From positions 3,113,675 through 3,171,284 of the forward strand of contig NZ_CM001489.1 of assembly GCF_000262465.1 (NCBI RefSeq): a stretch of DNA of 57,610 nt, in the 5' to 3' direction. The translations under genes were made by a program, and so were the position numbers. This DNA comes from Frankia sp. QA3 (GTDB taxonomy: Bacteria; Actinomycetota; Actinomycetes; Frankiales; Frankiaceae). Below the pieces are notes generated by a model. That model was not told where the DNA came from. It was given only the letters and a program-made list of their open reading frames with translations, and did not search any database. Positions 19,610 to 27,474 of the stretch are shown in pieces (positions within the stretch are counted from its first letter, which is position 1; each line of letters starts with the position of its first letter).

Positions 19610-21739
19610 TCACGACTCGGGGTGGAACGGGGAACGAACGAGTTTGGTCGCGTCGGCCGCCAACGGCGGTAGCTGGTCGCGAGCGACGTCCATAACCCGG
19701 TAGGCCAACAGACTCACATATTCCGCGAACGCCACCGGGTGTCGCATCAGGTCCAGGACAGGCATGTTGTCGTATTTCCGACCGAGGTCGATCCGCGCGA
19801 TGTGCAGCTCCTGCGCGGCCTCGGGCACCTCCGCCTCCCGCACCAGCCAGGGCACCGGAATGATGCCCGCCGGGGGTTTTCCCCCCGGCCCCGTCGCCCG
19901 GCGGATGCGTTCCTGAAAGACACCGAACTCCCGGCCGCACCAGTCACTTTCGAAATAGTCGTCGCACCACAGGGCGACCAGCACGGGCGCGGTCCGCACC
20001 GCGTCGTGCAGCGCGGTCGGCCAGTGCTCCCCGCCGCCCATCCGGTCGGCGTCGAGGAATCCCGCCGGCTCGACCCGCCGGCGGACCTTGCGCCGCAGCT
20101 CCGCCTCGAGTTCCCGGTGGAAGGCGACGACCCGGTCCCGGTCATGGCGGTGGGCATGGCTGGTGAAGAAGTAGTAGGCGGCCGCCCCGGCCGGGCCGCG
20201 GGTCGGCGGCGGCGGCGCGGACGGCGCGGCACCGTCGCCGAGCGGCCAGGAGACGAACTGGTAGGCCGACGCCTGTGTCGCGGGGGCGGCGGACGGCTCG
20301 GCCGCGCCGATGCGCCGGGCTCCCAGCTCGGTCACGAGCCGGCGCACGGCGGCGACCGCCCGGTCGTCGCGGGGCGCGACGAGTTCCAGCGACTGGACGA
20401 GCGCGTCGAGCATCCCGGTGCCCGGCTCGCGGACGGCCTCGGTGACCAGGGTCGTCAGCCGGACGGCGAGCCACGGCGAGGTCAGCGCGACGGCGCGGCC
20501 GAGCAGGCGGGTCAGCCCGTCAAGCCAGTGGTCGAATCCGGCAAGATCGGCGATGTACTCCACCCGCATCAGCGCCGCCACCAGCGCGTCGACCTCCCGG
20601 GCGCTCGCCGGCTGCACGTGGGCAAGGCCGTTGCCGTCGGATGCGCGAGCGCCGTCCGATATACCTGGATTGTTGAATTCACCGATGTTGTCGGATGTGC
20701 CTGGGTTGCCGAAGGTGTCGCGCCCGCCGCGGGGATCCGCGGCACCGGCGCCATCGGAGCGCACCACGACACCGGTGTCGGCGGGGAGACCCTCGGGGCC
20801 GGTCACGCCGGTTGCGCGCTCGGCCACTGAGGCGCGGGGACCCGAGGCATCGCCCTTGGCGCCCGCCGGCTCTCCACCGGCGACCGGCTCTCCACCGACT
20901 ACGGGCTCTCCACCGACGGCCGGCTGTCCCCCGGCCGCGGGCTGTCCGCCGGCTGCCGGCTGTCCCCCGGCTGCGGGCGCTCCGGCGATGGCCGGCACAG
21001 CGCCGCCCGACGGGCCGGGTTGGAGCTCGGCGGCGGCGGGCGGAGCCGGTCGGGCTGCCGCCATCTCGAGCAGGCGCTGGCAGAGCTCCGGGGTCACCGT
21101 CGTCTCCCGGATCAGGTAGCCGGCGAGCTCGGCCAGCAGCGCGGGCCGGTGGCCGAGCAGCTCACCGAGCCGGGCGGCGGTGGCCGGGTCGACCATGGGC
21201 GCGGCGCTGGTGAGCAGCATGACCGACTCGCGCCGACGCAGCGGCCCGATGGCCACCGTCCGCTCCCGCCAGGAGTCCATCGTCCGGTCGGCGACGATGA
21301 GGCAGTGCGCGCCGCGGTCGGGCAGGTACGGCTCGACCTCCTCGGGACTGCCCACGCCCGCGAAGACGAGCAGCCAGCCCTCGCCGGGTACCGGTGTGGT
21401 GGCCGCGGCGCAGTCGGGCAGTCGGGTGCGGGCCTGGTCGGCGAGCTCGGCGAGCTGGGCGGCGATGTCGGCCCCCGGGGCGCAGTTCACCCACCAGGCG
21501 ACGTCGTAACGCAGCTTGTAGCGGTGCTGGTACTCGCCGGCAAGCTCCGTCTCCCCGATGTCGGACAGGTCGCCCTCGGGGACGAGGACGAGTTGGCCGT
21601 GCTGGCACAGGCCGTCCCAGACGCGCTCCAGCTCGTCATCCCGGCCTGCGAACAGCTCGTTCTCACGGCGGCTGCGCCACACGGGCGGGGACTGCCCGGG
21701 CAGGCGCCCCGGGCGGCCGAAGGCGGGCACGAGGCTCAC
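19610..21739 (-). CDS. Degenerate NB-ARC-like plus C-terminal TIR protein
   Basis: A 709-residue protein. The N-terminal part resembles the NB-ARC of the neighbouring TPR protein (FAGRDDELERVWDGL), but where the P-loop should be it reads GDLSDIGETELAGEYQHRY, with the Walker Lys replaced by Glu. A low-complexity linker follows (AAGGQP and VGGEP units, about 250-293). The TIR domain occupies about 518-705: AYYFFTSHAHRHDRDRV at its start and CDDYFESDWCGREFGVF as the catalytic-region motif. The start is a GTG at 21739 whose first bases overlap the stop of the double-TIR gene (GTGA). The open frame continues upstream but only as an antisense-like shadow. Probably a regulatory partner of the intact NB-ARC protein. 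Confidence 0.78.
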   Translation of the reverse strand: MSLVPAFGRPGRLPGQSPPVWRSRRENELFAGRDDELERVWDGLCQHGQLVLVPEGDLSDIGETELAGEYQHRYKLRYDVAWWVNCAPGADIAAQLAELADQARTRLPDCAAATTPVPGEGWLLVFAGVGSPEEVEPYLPDRGAHCLIVADRTMDSWRERTVAIGPLRRRESVMLLTSAAPMVDPATAARLGELLGHRPALLAELAGYLIRETTVTPELCQRLLEMAAARPAPPAAAELQPGPSGGAVPAIAGAPAAGGQPAAGGQPAAGGQPAVGGEPVVGGEPVAGGEPAGAKGDASGPRASVAERATGVTGPEGLPADTGVVVRSDGAGAADPRGGRDTFGNPGTSDNIGEFNNPGISDGARASDGNGLAHVQPASAREVDALVAALMRVEYIADLAGFDHWLDGLTRLLGRAVALTSPWLAVRLTTLVTEAVREPGTGMLDALVQSLELVAPRDDRAVAAVRRLVTELGARRIGAAEPSAAPATQASAYQFVSWPLGDGAAPSAPPPPTRGPAGAAAYYFFTSHAHRHDRDRVVAFHRELEAELRRKVRRRVEPAGFLDADRMGGGEHWPTALHDAVRTAPVLVALWCDDYFESDWCGREFGVFQERIRRATGPGGKPPAGIIPVPWLVREAEVPEAAQELHIARIDLGRKYDNMPVLDLMRHPVAFAEYVSLLAYRVMDVARDQLPPLAADATKLVRSPFHPES

Positions 21740-23280
21740 CAGCCACCCCCGGCCTGCACCTCCATCAGCAGCTCGTTGACCATGGCCGGTTCCAGACGGC
21801 TGAGATCCACCGTCCGGAGAGTGCGCAGCGGCTCGGGCAACGGCTCGGGGTCGATGGTGGCGCGCACGACGCGACGGGCCAGCGGGCCCTCCAGACCAAG
21901 CCGCTCCCATGCCTCTGTCTCGGTGGTGCCGGGGTGCTCCGGGCGGGGCGCGCGGTAGTGCCGCGAGAGCAGCACGACCGTGATCTCCGGGTCCCACGCG
22001 GCGATGCGGTCCACGGTCTGGGCGAGCCGCTCGCCGCGACTCTGCGCCCATCTGACCTGCCGGACCTCGTGGCAACCACGGCGCAGCAGCTGTTCGAGCC
22101 AGTCGGCCCACTGCTGGTCGGCCCCGACATAACTCAGGGCGATCCGCCGCGGGGCTGACACCGGCTCCACGGGGGCGGTCACGAAGGTCTCGGCCCCGCG
22201 ACCCCCGCCGGCCGCCGCCAAGCCCGACCCGGCCTGGAACCGAACGGCTCCCTCGCCTTGGTCTGCGCCGCCCTGACCCGCGCCACCCTGACCCGCGCCA
22301 CCCTGACCCGCGCCACCCTGACCCGCGCCACCCTGACCCGAGCCACCCGGACCCGAGCCACCCGGACCCGAGCCGCTCCGAGGCGCGGCGCGCCGACCCG
22401 CGGCGCCCCGCTCTGTGCTGCCCCGCCCCGTACCGCGCCCACCGGCGGCGCCCCGCTCGGCGCCATTCCGCTCGGCGCCGTCCCGCTCGGCCGTGCCTCG
22501 ACCCGCGCGGCCCCGATCCGCAGCGACCGGCTCCGAGGCGGCCCGCTCTGCAGTGCCCGCCCGGGCATCGGGGCGCGCCCCGGAGCGGCCCACGGCCGAA
22601 GCGGGTGATCCCGATGCCCGCGGCCGGGCCGCCTCGTCGGTCGGCGGCCGGCCGTGAGGTTCCGCGAGCGCGCCGGTCGGTGCGTGCCCGGTGCCGTCGA
22701 GGCCGTGGGAGCCGAAGGCGGGGCCGGCGGCGCGGATCGCGAGCTCGGGCAGCGGGTCGAGATCGATCTGCTGGGCGGCGATGACCCGGGCCGCGAACAA
22801 CCGGACGAACGCGTAGTAGCCACTGGGCCCGCGCAGCATGTTGCGCATGAGCCACAGCAGTCCGTGCTGACCGTAGATCTCGGGCAGGCCGACCCTCGCG
22901 TCGGCGAGGGCCGGGCGCGCGGCCGGCGGCACCGGGTCGCGCGTCGGCCGCCACAGCACCCGCAGGAAACCATCCTCCAGCCTGGTCGCGCCGGCCTTGC
23001 TGAAGTTCTCGACGCGGGCGCCGAAGACCTCCCATTCGCGCCCGCACCAACCGTCCTTAAAAAACGGGTCGGAGCAGAGCGCGACCATCGAACGGATACG
23101 GCCGGCCCCGGCGGCGAGGGCGAGGTCGGCATCCATGCCGGGCCGCGGCCGGGTATCGAGGATTCCGCCGACCCCGGTGCCGACAAGCAGCCGCAGCTCG
23201 TACTCCAGATCAGCATGAAAGCGCTGGACCCAGCGACGGTCCTCTTTGGCGGCATAGGAGACGAAGAAGTAGCTCTTCAT
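21736..23280 (-). CDS. Protein with two TIR domains
   Basis: A 514-residue protein with TIR folds at both ends. The first (1-170) starts MKSYFFVSYAAKEDRRWVQR and has CSDPFFKDGWCGREWEVFGA, the same motif as in the other two TIR proteins of the cluster. The second (about 376-514) starts PRRIALSYVGADQQWADWL and ends around LSRHYRAP and TETEAWERLG, typical of the TIR_2 type. Between them lies a long disordered region with six GQGGA-type 15-bp repeats (22255-22345). The ATG at 23280 was chosen because TIR similarity begins there; the ribosome-binding site is weak. Probably the first gene of the operon. Confidence 0.8.
   Translation of the reverse strand: MKSYFFVSYAAKEDRRWVQRFHADLEYELRLLVGTGVGGILDTRPRPGMDADLALAAGAGRIRSMVALCSDPFFKDGWCGREWEVFGARVENFSKAGATRLEDGFLRVLWRPTRDPVPPAARPALADARVGLPEIYGQHGLLWLMRNMLRGPSGYYAFVRLFAARVIAAQQIDLDPLPELAIRAAGPAFGSHGLDGTGHAPTGALAEPHGRPPTDEAARPRASGSPASAVGRSGARPDARAGTAERAASEPVAADRGRAGRGTAERDGAERNGAERGAAGGRGTGRGSTERGAAGRRAAPRSGSGPGGSGPGGSGQGGAGQGGAGQGGAGQGGAGQGGADQGEGAVRFQAGSGLAAAGGGRGAETFVTAPVEPVSAPRRIALSYVGADQQWADWLEQLLRRGCHEVRQVRWAQSRGERLAQTVDRIAAWDPEITVVLLSRHYRAPRPEHPGTTETEAWERLGLEGPLARRVVRATIDPEPLPEPLRTLRTVDLSRLEPAMVNELLMEVQAGGGW
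22255..22380. repeat. 15-bp tandem repeats coding Gly/Ala/Gln linker
   Basis: The unit CACCCTGACCCGCGC is repeated about five times at 22272-22345 and continues as degenerate copies to 22380. It keeps the reading frame of the double-TIR gene and encodes GGAGQ-type units on the minus strand. Such arrays usually vary in copy number between strains. Confidence 0.7.
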
Positions 23281-23517
23281 CGTGAACACTCGCTTACCAT
23301 CACCGCGCCCCCGGGCCCACCGCCATCCGGTGGACGGTGTCGTCAAACGCTATCAGCCGACCGCCCGGATGGCGATGCCCGCGGCGCAGGGAGCATCAAT
23401 GACGGCTCAACGCGCCGTCCCCCGGGGTGGCGTCGCTCCGCATACCACCACTCCCCGGGGAGGCGGTCACCGCCGCTTCTCTGCTTTCCGTCAACCGGCG
23501 GCGCGGGCGTTTTCCCC
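23281..23517. other. Upstream region of the TIR/TPR cluster
   Basis: The 237 bp upstream of the double-TIR gene are the likely promoter region of the whole minus-strand cluster. The open frames here are short and show no conserved pattern. I found no small ORF ending in an F-x-S-x-x carboxy terminus. No operator could be picked out with confidence. Confidence 0.4.
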
Positions 23518-23736
23518 TCAGTGCACTTCCCAGTGTTCGGGTTCAAGGCGCAGCCACCGGTCGATCTCCTCCCGCCACCAGATCCGAGTACCACCCCAGG
23601 TCGCGGTGCGGTTCACGACCGCGGCGGGGCTCGGCGCGGCTGGATCGACCCGTAGCCGATGATCGATGGCCTGCCGGGTGAGGCCCAGGGCACGGGCGAT
23701 GTCGCCGGAGCCGACGAGCAGTGGTAGGTGATCCAC
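23518..23736 (-). CDS. Small excisionase/MerR-like helix-turn-helix protein
   Basis: A 72-residue protein with GSGDIARALGLTRQAIDHRL as helix-turn-helix and WGGTRIWWREEIDRWL as the wing and helix typical of AlpA/excisionase-like winged-helix proteins. The GTG at 23736 lies 8 bp downstream of TAACGT (a fair -10), so the mRNA may be leaderless. A TTG at 23799 would add 21 residues of no recognisable pattern. It is immediately upstream of and codirectional with the TIR/TPR cluster, so it could regulate it. Confidence 0.65.
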   Translation of the reverse strand: MDHLPLLVGSGDIARALGLTRQAIDHRLRVDPAAPSPAAVVNRTATWGGTRIWWREEIDRWLRLEPEHWEVH

Positions 23737-23799
23737 GCCTGCCGACGTTAGCCAATCCGGGCCCCGCCGCGCCCGCGACGCCGGGCCCGTGGGTGCCAA

Positions 23800-24102
23800 G
23801 GAAAGGCCCCTCGGCGCACAGTGGAACCGGAAGCTGCCAGAGGGTGAGCAACGTCGCCCGGATCGACGTGAAGGCGGGCCGATACCCGCGATCCGGTGAC
23901 CGACCGCCTACGGTGCCGTCGCCACCGCGGGCCAGGCCGACGGCGGTCGGCGCGCGGACGGGCGCGGGCGTCTCCCGGGCGACAGCGAAGTCTCGGTGAT
24001 GCGCTCACCGGCGGCGCCCGTCTGTGCTTGGCTGATCACGTGTCTCGGACCGTATGCAGGTCCGGCCGGTGCGATCGACGAAAGCCGCGGAAATGGAGAA
24101 CA
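23800..24102. other. Intergenic region before the terD-type gene
   Basis: No gene recognised in 303 bp. It serves as the divergent upstream region of the HTH gene (minus) and the TerD gene (plus). GGCCCCTCGGCGCA at 23805-23818 recurs at 50863-50876, each followed by a loosely similar GAAG-containing stretch. A fair promoter for the TerD gene was not identified. Confidence 0.4.
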
Positions 24103-24681
24103 GTGGGCATTGATCTCGCCAAGGGCGGCAGCGTCGCCCTTGCCGAAGCCGCCGAAACCCTCACACACATCACGGTCGGTCTCGGCTGGGATCCAAATCG
24201 TCCAGGAGCGGAGGAATTTGACCTGGACGCGAGCGCGATCGCCCTGCAGGGAAACGACCGGGCGCCCAGCCTGAGCTATTTCGTCTACTACAACAACCTG
24301 GGCAGCCCGCGCGGGGAGATCGTGCACCGCGGGGACAACCTCACCGGTGAGGGCGCGGGTGACGACGAGCAGATCGACGTGCGGCTCGATCTGCTGTCCA
24401 GCGCGATCACCCGCATCGTGTTCCCGGTGAGCATCCACAACGCCGACTACCGGCACCAGAGTTTCGGTGACGTGCACGGCGCGTACATCCGGGTCGTCAA
24501 CGCCGACACCGGCGACGAGCTGGTGCGCTACGACCTGTCAACCACCGCCGCGAGGGACACCTCGATGCTGTTCGGCGAGCTGCACCGCGGCGGCGGCGGC
24601 GGCTGGCATTTTCGCGCGCTCGGCGAGGGCGGCGTCGCCGGACTGGCGGAGATCGCGCGCGGCTACGGTCTCGACGTCTGA
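24103..24681 (+). CDS. TerD-family protein
   Basis: A 192-residue protein of the tellurium-resistance/stress family TerD, which binds Ca2+ and occurs in stress-response and conflict-type gene clusters. Seen in the sequence: MGIDLAKGGSVALAE start, VGLGWDPN, FDLDASAIAL, GDNLTGEGAGDDEQIDVRL and FGDVHGAYIRVVN. The acidic residues in the DxDASA and DDE segments fit the known Ca2+ sites. The GTG at 24103 has GGAGA three bases upstream, a short spacing. It could belong functionally with the TIR/TPR cluster, but its strand is opposite. Confidence 0.92.
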   Translation: MGIDLAKGGSVALAEAAETLTHITVGLGWDPNRPGAEEFDLDASAIALQGNDRAPSLSYFVYYNNLGSPRGEIVHRGDNLTGEGAGDDEQIDVRLDLLSSAITRIVFPVSIHNADYRHQSFGDVHGAYIRVVNADTGDELVRYDLSTTAARDTSMLFGELHRGGGGGWHFRALGEGGVAGLAEIARGYGLDV

Positions 24682-24753
24682 ACCGCCACCCGGCCGGCCG
24701 CGGCGCGGCGCGTGCGGCCCCACCGCACGGGCCCGGCGCCGCCCGACCCGCTG

Positions 24754-24790
24754 CCTGCCGCCTGCCGCCTGCCGCCTGCCGCCTGCCGCC
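24754..24790. repeat. Heptanucleotide CTGCCGC tandem repeat
   Basis: About five copies of CTGCCGC in a row downstream of the TerD gene. Non-coding as far as seen; probably a slippage-prone simple repeat. Confidence 0.7.
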
Positions 24791-24807
24791 GACGCTCGAC
24801 GTAGCAG

Positions 24808-24840
24808 GCGACGAGCGCCCGGGTGGCGGGCGCTCGTCGC
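24808..24840. terminator. Bidirectional terminator hairpin between terD-type and dsbA-type genes
   Basis: GCGACGAGCGCCCG (24808-24821) and CGGGCGCTCGTCGC (24827-24840) form a perfect 14-bp stem with loop GGTGG. It lies between the convergent TerD and DsbA-like genes. No T-tract follows, as is common in actinomycete terminators. Confidence 0.75.
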
Positions 24841-24882
24841 GGGATGGGCGGTTCAGCGGGGTGCGCTCGGCGAAGGATGCGC

Positions 24883-25491
24883 TCAGCGGGGGATGGAGGT
24901 GTGCTTGAACTCGTTGAGCTCCGGCCAGCCGGTCAGCAGGTCGACGGCGCGCTCCACCGCCCGGATGGACGGCGCCGCCTCGGCGCCCAGCGGCGCCCGG
25001 TCCATCAGCCGCACGAAGACCGCCTGGTCGCCGGCGATGAACGTGGGCACGCCCCAGACCGAGTGGGAGGCGACGTAGCGCTCGTGCTCAGCCTGGACCC
25101 GGGCCAGCCCGCCCTCGTCGACCCGGGCGAGCACCTCGTCGGCGGGCAGCCCGACCGCGGTGAGCGTCTCCCGGATGACCGCCCGGTCCTCCAGATGCCG
25201 GCCCTCGTCGTGGCGGGCCGCGAACAACGCCCGATGAGCCGCCTGGAACAGGTCGGGGTATTCGTCCCGGATCACGACGCCGGCCTGCAGGGCGAGAATG
25301 CCGGAATCCTGCTCGGGCTTCTCCCAGACGCTGGGCTGCCCCTCCTCGACATGCGCCTGCCCCAGCGAGAAGGGGATGAAGCTGACATTCCAGTCGGCAC
25401 CGGCCGCGAGACCGGTGAGCACGTGTTCATGCGCGTTGCGCGCAAACGGGCAACGGTAGTCCCAGGTGATCGCGAACGTGGCGGAGGTCAT
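24883..25491 (-). CDS. DsbA-family (mycothiol nitroreductase-like) protein with a single active-site Cys
   Basis: A 202-residue thioredoxin-fold protein. It opens with FAITWDYRCPFARNAHEHV; the active-site region has Cys-Pro-Phe-Ala rather than the CxxC of DsbA or the CPWC of mycothiol-dependent nitroreductase Rv2466c. The cis-Pro region is VWGVPTFIAGDQAVF. The central helical insertion is typical of the family. With one Cys it would act by a monothiol mechanism, perhaps with mycothiol. The ATG at 25491 was chosen because the fold begins there; the upstream open frame has no pattern. Confidence 0.82.
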   Translation of the reverse strand: MTSATFAITWDYRCPFARNAHEHVLTGLAAGADWNVSFIPFSLGQAHVEEGQPSVWEKPEQDSGILALQAGVVIRDEYPDLFQAAHRALFAARHDEGRHLEDRAVIRETLTAVGLPADEVLARVDEGGLARVQAEHERYVASHSVWGVPTFIAGDQAVFVRLMDRAPLGAEAAPSIRAVERAVDLLTGWPELNEFKHTSIPR

Positions 25492-25666
25492 ACCCGCGGC
25501 AACAGCCATACCCCCGGCGATGTTCCGACCCCGACCCGACCGGCCGACGGCGAATGCCGCAACGCCGGTCCGGGCCCGGGAGGAAGCCGGCTGGCGAGGA
25601 GACACATCCATGGTCCCATCGCCAATCTCCGGCGCGGTGAGGAACCGATCAACTACGTTCCGTTCC

Positions 25667-26083
25667 ATGCCGGGGGTCGAAGTGGCGCTGTGGGGGCTGT
25701 TCGGCGGCTTCGCCGTCGAAGGTCTTGACCTTTACACCGCGGTCCGCCGGTCGGGCCGCTGGCCGTGGCGGACGGGCCGGCCCCGGGCGGTTGGGGCCTG
25801 GGCCTATCTGGTGGCCGAGGTCGTCCGGCTCGCGATCGGTGCGGGGCTCGCCGCCGCGGCGGGCGCATCCGGGCAGGTGACGACGGCGTTCGCCGCGGTC
25901 GCGGTGGGGATCGCGGCACCGCTCGTCGTCGAACGCCTTGCCCGGGCGATCCCGCTCGACTCCGCAGGCACCGGCCCGCCGGCGGCTCCTCCCGCACCTG
26001 GGCCGGCGGGCACGGGGGTGCCGGCGCAGGCCGGTCCGGTGGCCGGTCCGGTGGCCCCGTCGGCCGCCCCGGGCGGGGAGTGA
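25667..26083 (+). CDS. Small predicted membrane protein
   Basis: A 138-residue protein with two or three likely membrane segments: LWGLFGGFAVEGLDLYTAV, AYLVAEVVRLAIGAGLAAAA and VTTAFAAVAVGIAAPLVVERL. The C-terminal tail is Pro/Ala-rich. I do not recognise the family; its function is unknown. The stop lies 2 bp before the ATG of the WD40 gene, so they form an operon. It could be a membrane partner of the WD40 protein. Confidence 0.65.
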   Translation: MPGVEVALWGLFGGFAVEGLDLYTAVRRSGRWPWRTGRPRAVGAWAYLVAEVVRLAIGAGLAAAAGASGQVTTAFAAVAVGIAAPLVVERLARAIPLDSAGTGPPAAPPAPGPAGTGVPAQAGPVAGPVAPSAAPGGE

Positions 26084-26085
26084 CC

Positions 26086-27426
26086 ATGCGAGCGGACTCC
26101 TTCGCCGGCCAGGTCGTCGCCGTCCTGTCCCGGCGGACGCCGGAGTTCTCGGCGCTGCCCGACGAGCCGCAGACCTTCCCGGGGCGCGTCCACGCCCTGC
26201 GCACCCGGGCGAGGGTCGGCACGCGAGCCGATCCCGGCCGGACGGCGCCCCCACCACCGGCCGGCCGCGGCACCCAGCCGGATCCGGCAGCCTCACCCCT
26301 GCCCTCGCGCGAGACCATCGTGGTCGGCGGTGGACGGCAGACGAGACCGCCCACGGGTCCCGCTGCTCGGGGTCGCGTGTTCGTCGCCGCCGCGGCCGTG
26401 CTCGCGGCCGGCGTCGTCATCGTGCTGTCCTCCCTGGGGTGGCTTGCCGGCAGCGACGGCGAGGGTGTGACGACCACCAGTCCGCCCCACGGGATCGGCG
26501 GGGTGCTGGTGGGTCACGCCGGCTCGGTGACCTCGGTGGCGTTCAGCCCGGACGAGCGCACCCTCGCCTGCGCCGGCACCGACGGCACCGTCCGCCGATG
26601 GGATGTCACCGACCCGCTGAATCCCCGCCCGCTCGGCCAGCCGCTGGCCAGCGGTGTCCAGCCCGTGACGTCCGTGGCGTTCAGCCCGGACGGGCGCACC
26701 CTCGCCGTGACGGGCACCGACGGCACCGCCCGCCTGTGGAACGTCACCGACCCGACGGACGCCCGCCCGCTCGCCACGATCACCGGGCACGTCGGCGCGG
26801 TGACCTCGGTGATGTTCAGCCCGGACGGGCGCACCCTCGCCACCGCCGGCGCCGACCGCACGACCCGCCTGTGGAACGTCACCGACCCGCGCGACCCCCG
26901 GCCGGTCGGGGCACCCCTCGTCGAGGTGGCCGCCGTGTCGGCGGCGGTCTTCAGCCCGGACGGCCGCACCCTCGCCACCACCGCCGCCGACGGCACGGTG
27001 CGGCTGTGGGACGTCACCCACCCGGCCGATCCCACCCGGCTCGGTCGCCTGCCGGCCGCGACCGATCGCACCCGCGCCGCCCGACCGGTGGCGTTCGGTC
27101 CCGGCAGCCGGCTCCTCGCCGCCGGGGACGGCCGCGGCGTGCGGCTGTGGGACATCACCGAGCCGGCGCGTCCCCGCCCGCTCGGCCGGCCCCTGACCGA
27201 TCACACCGGCGCCGTCACCGCGCTGGCCCTCGCCGGGAACATCCTCGCCACCGGCAGCGACGACCGCACCATCGCGCTGTGGGAGATCGCCGACCCGGCG
27301 GCGCCGAGCGAGCTTGGTCCGCCCTTGACGGGCCATACCGGCACCGTGACCACGCTGGCCCTCGCAGGGAACATCCTCGCCACCGGCAGCGACGACCGCA
27401 CCGTGCGGCGGTGGGACGTCGGCTAG
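26086..27426 (+). CDS. Membrane-anchored WD40-repeat protein
   Basis: A 446-residue protein. The N-terminal 100 residues are basic and Pro-rich and cytoplasmic by prediction, followed by one membrane segment (VFVAAAAVLAAGVVIVLSSL, about residues 98-118). The rest is a beta-propeller of about seven WD40 units with the recurrent pattern SVAFSPDGRTLATAG and RLWDVTDP. The last two blades share the sequence ALAGNILATGSDDRT, pointing to recent duplication. Such proteins act as scaffolds or sensors; bacterial ones are common beside conflict-type signalling genes. The ATG at 26086 is two bases after the upstream stop; a GTG at 26080 would overlap it. Confidence 0.85.
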   Translation: MRADSFAGQVVAVLSRRTPEFSALPDEPQTFPGRVHALRTRARVGTRADPGRTAPPPPAGRGTQPDPAASPLPSRETIVVGGGRQTRPPTGPAARGRVFVAAAAVLAAGVVIVLSSLGWLAGSDGEGVTTTSPPHGIGGVLVGHAGSVTSVAFSPDERTLACAGTDGTVRRWDVTDPLNPRPLGQPLASGVQPVTSVAFSPDGRTLAVTGTDGTARLWNVTDPTDARPLATITGHVGAVTSVMFSPDGRTLATAGADRTTRLWNVTDPRDPRPVGAPLVEVAAVSAAVFSPDGRTLATTAADGTVRLWDVTHPADPTRLGRLPAATDRTRAARPVAFGPGSRLLAAGDGRGVRLWDITEPARPRPLGRPLTDHTGAVTALALAGNILATGSDDRTIALWEIADPAAPSELGPPLTGHTGTVTTLALAGNILATGSDDRTVRRWDVG

Positions 27427-27474
27427 TGGGCAGCTCGGGCAGCGGGCCCGGGACGCGGCCGGGCGGCGGGGCGG

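Noticed and set aside
19610..19660. End of the NB-ARC/TIR protein (SPFHPES) considered as an FxSxx terminus
   Set aside because: The last five residues are FHPES, which does not have Ser at the third position; the protein is also far too large for a precursor.
22255..22380. Tandem repeats considered as a CRISPR or satellite
   Set aside because: 15-bp in-frame units inside a gene; they encode a linker.
21740..23050. Upstream extension of the NB-ARC/TIR frame (to 23050)
   Set aside because: It runs in another frame over the double-TIR gene and has shadow composition. The GTGA overlap at 21739 gives a better start.
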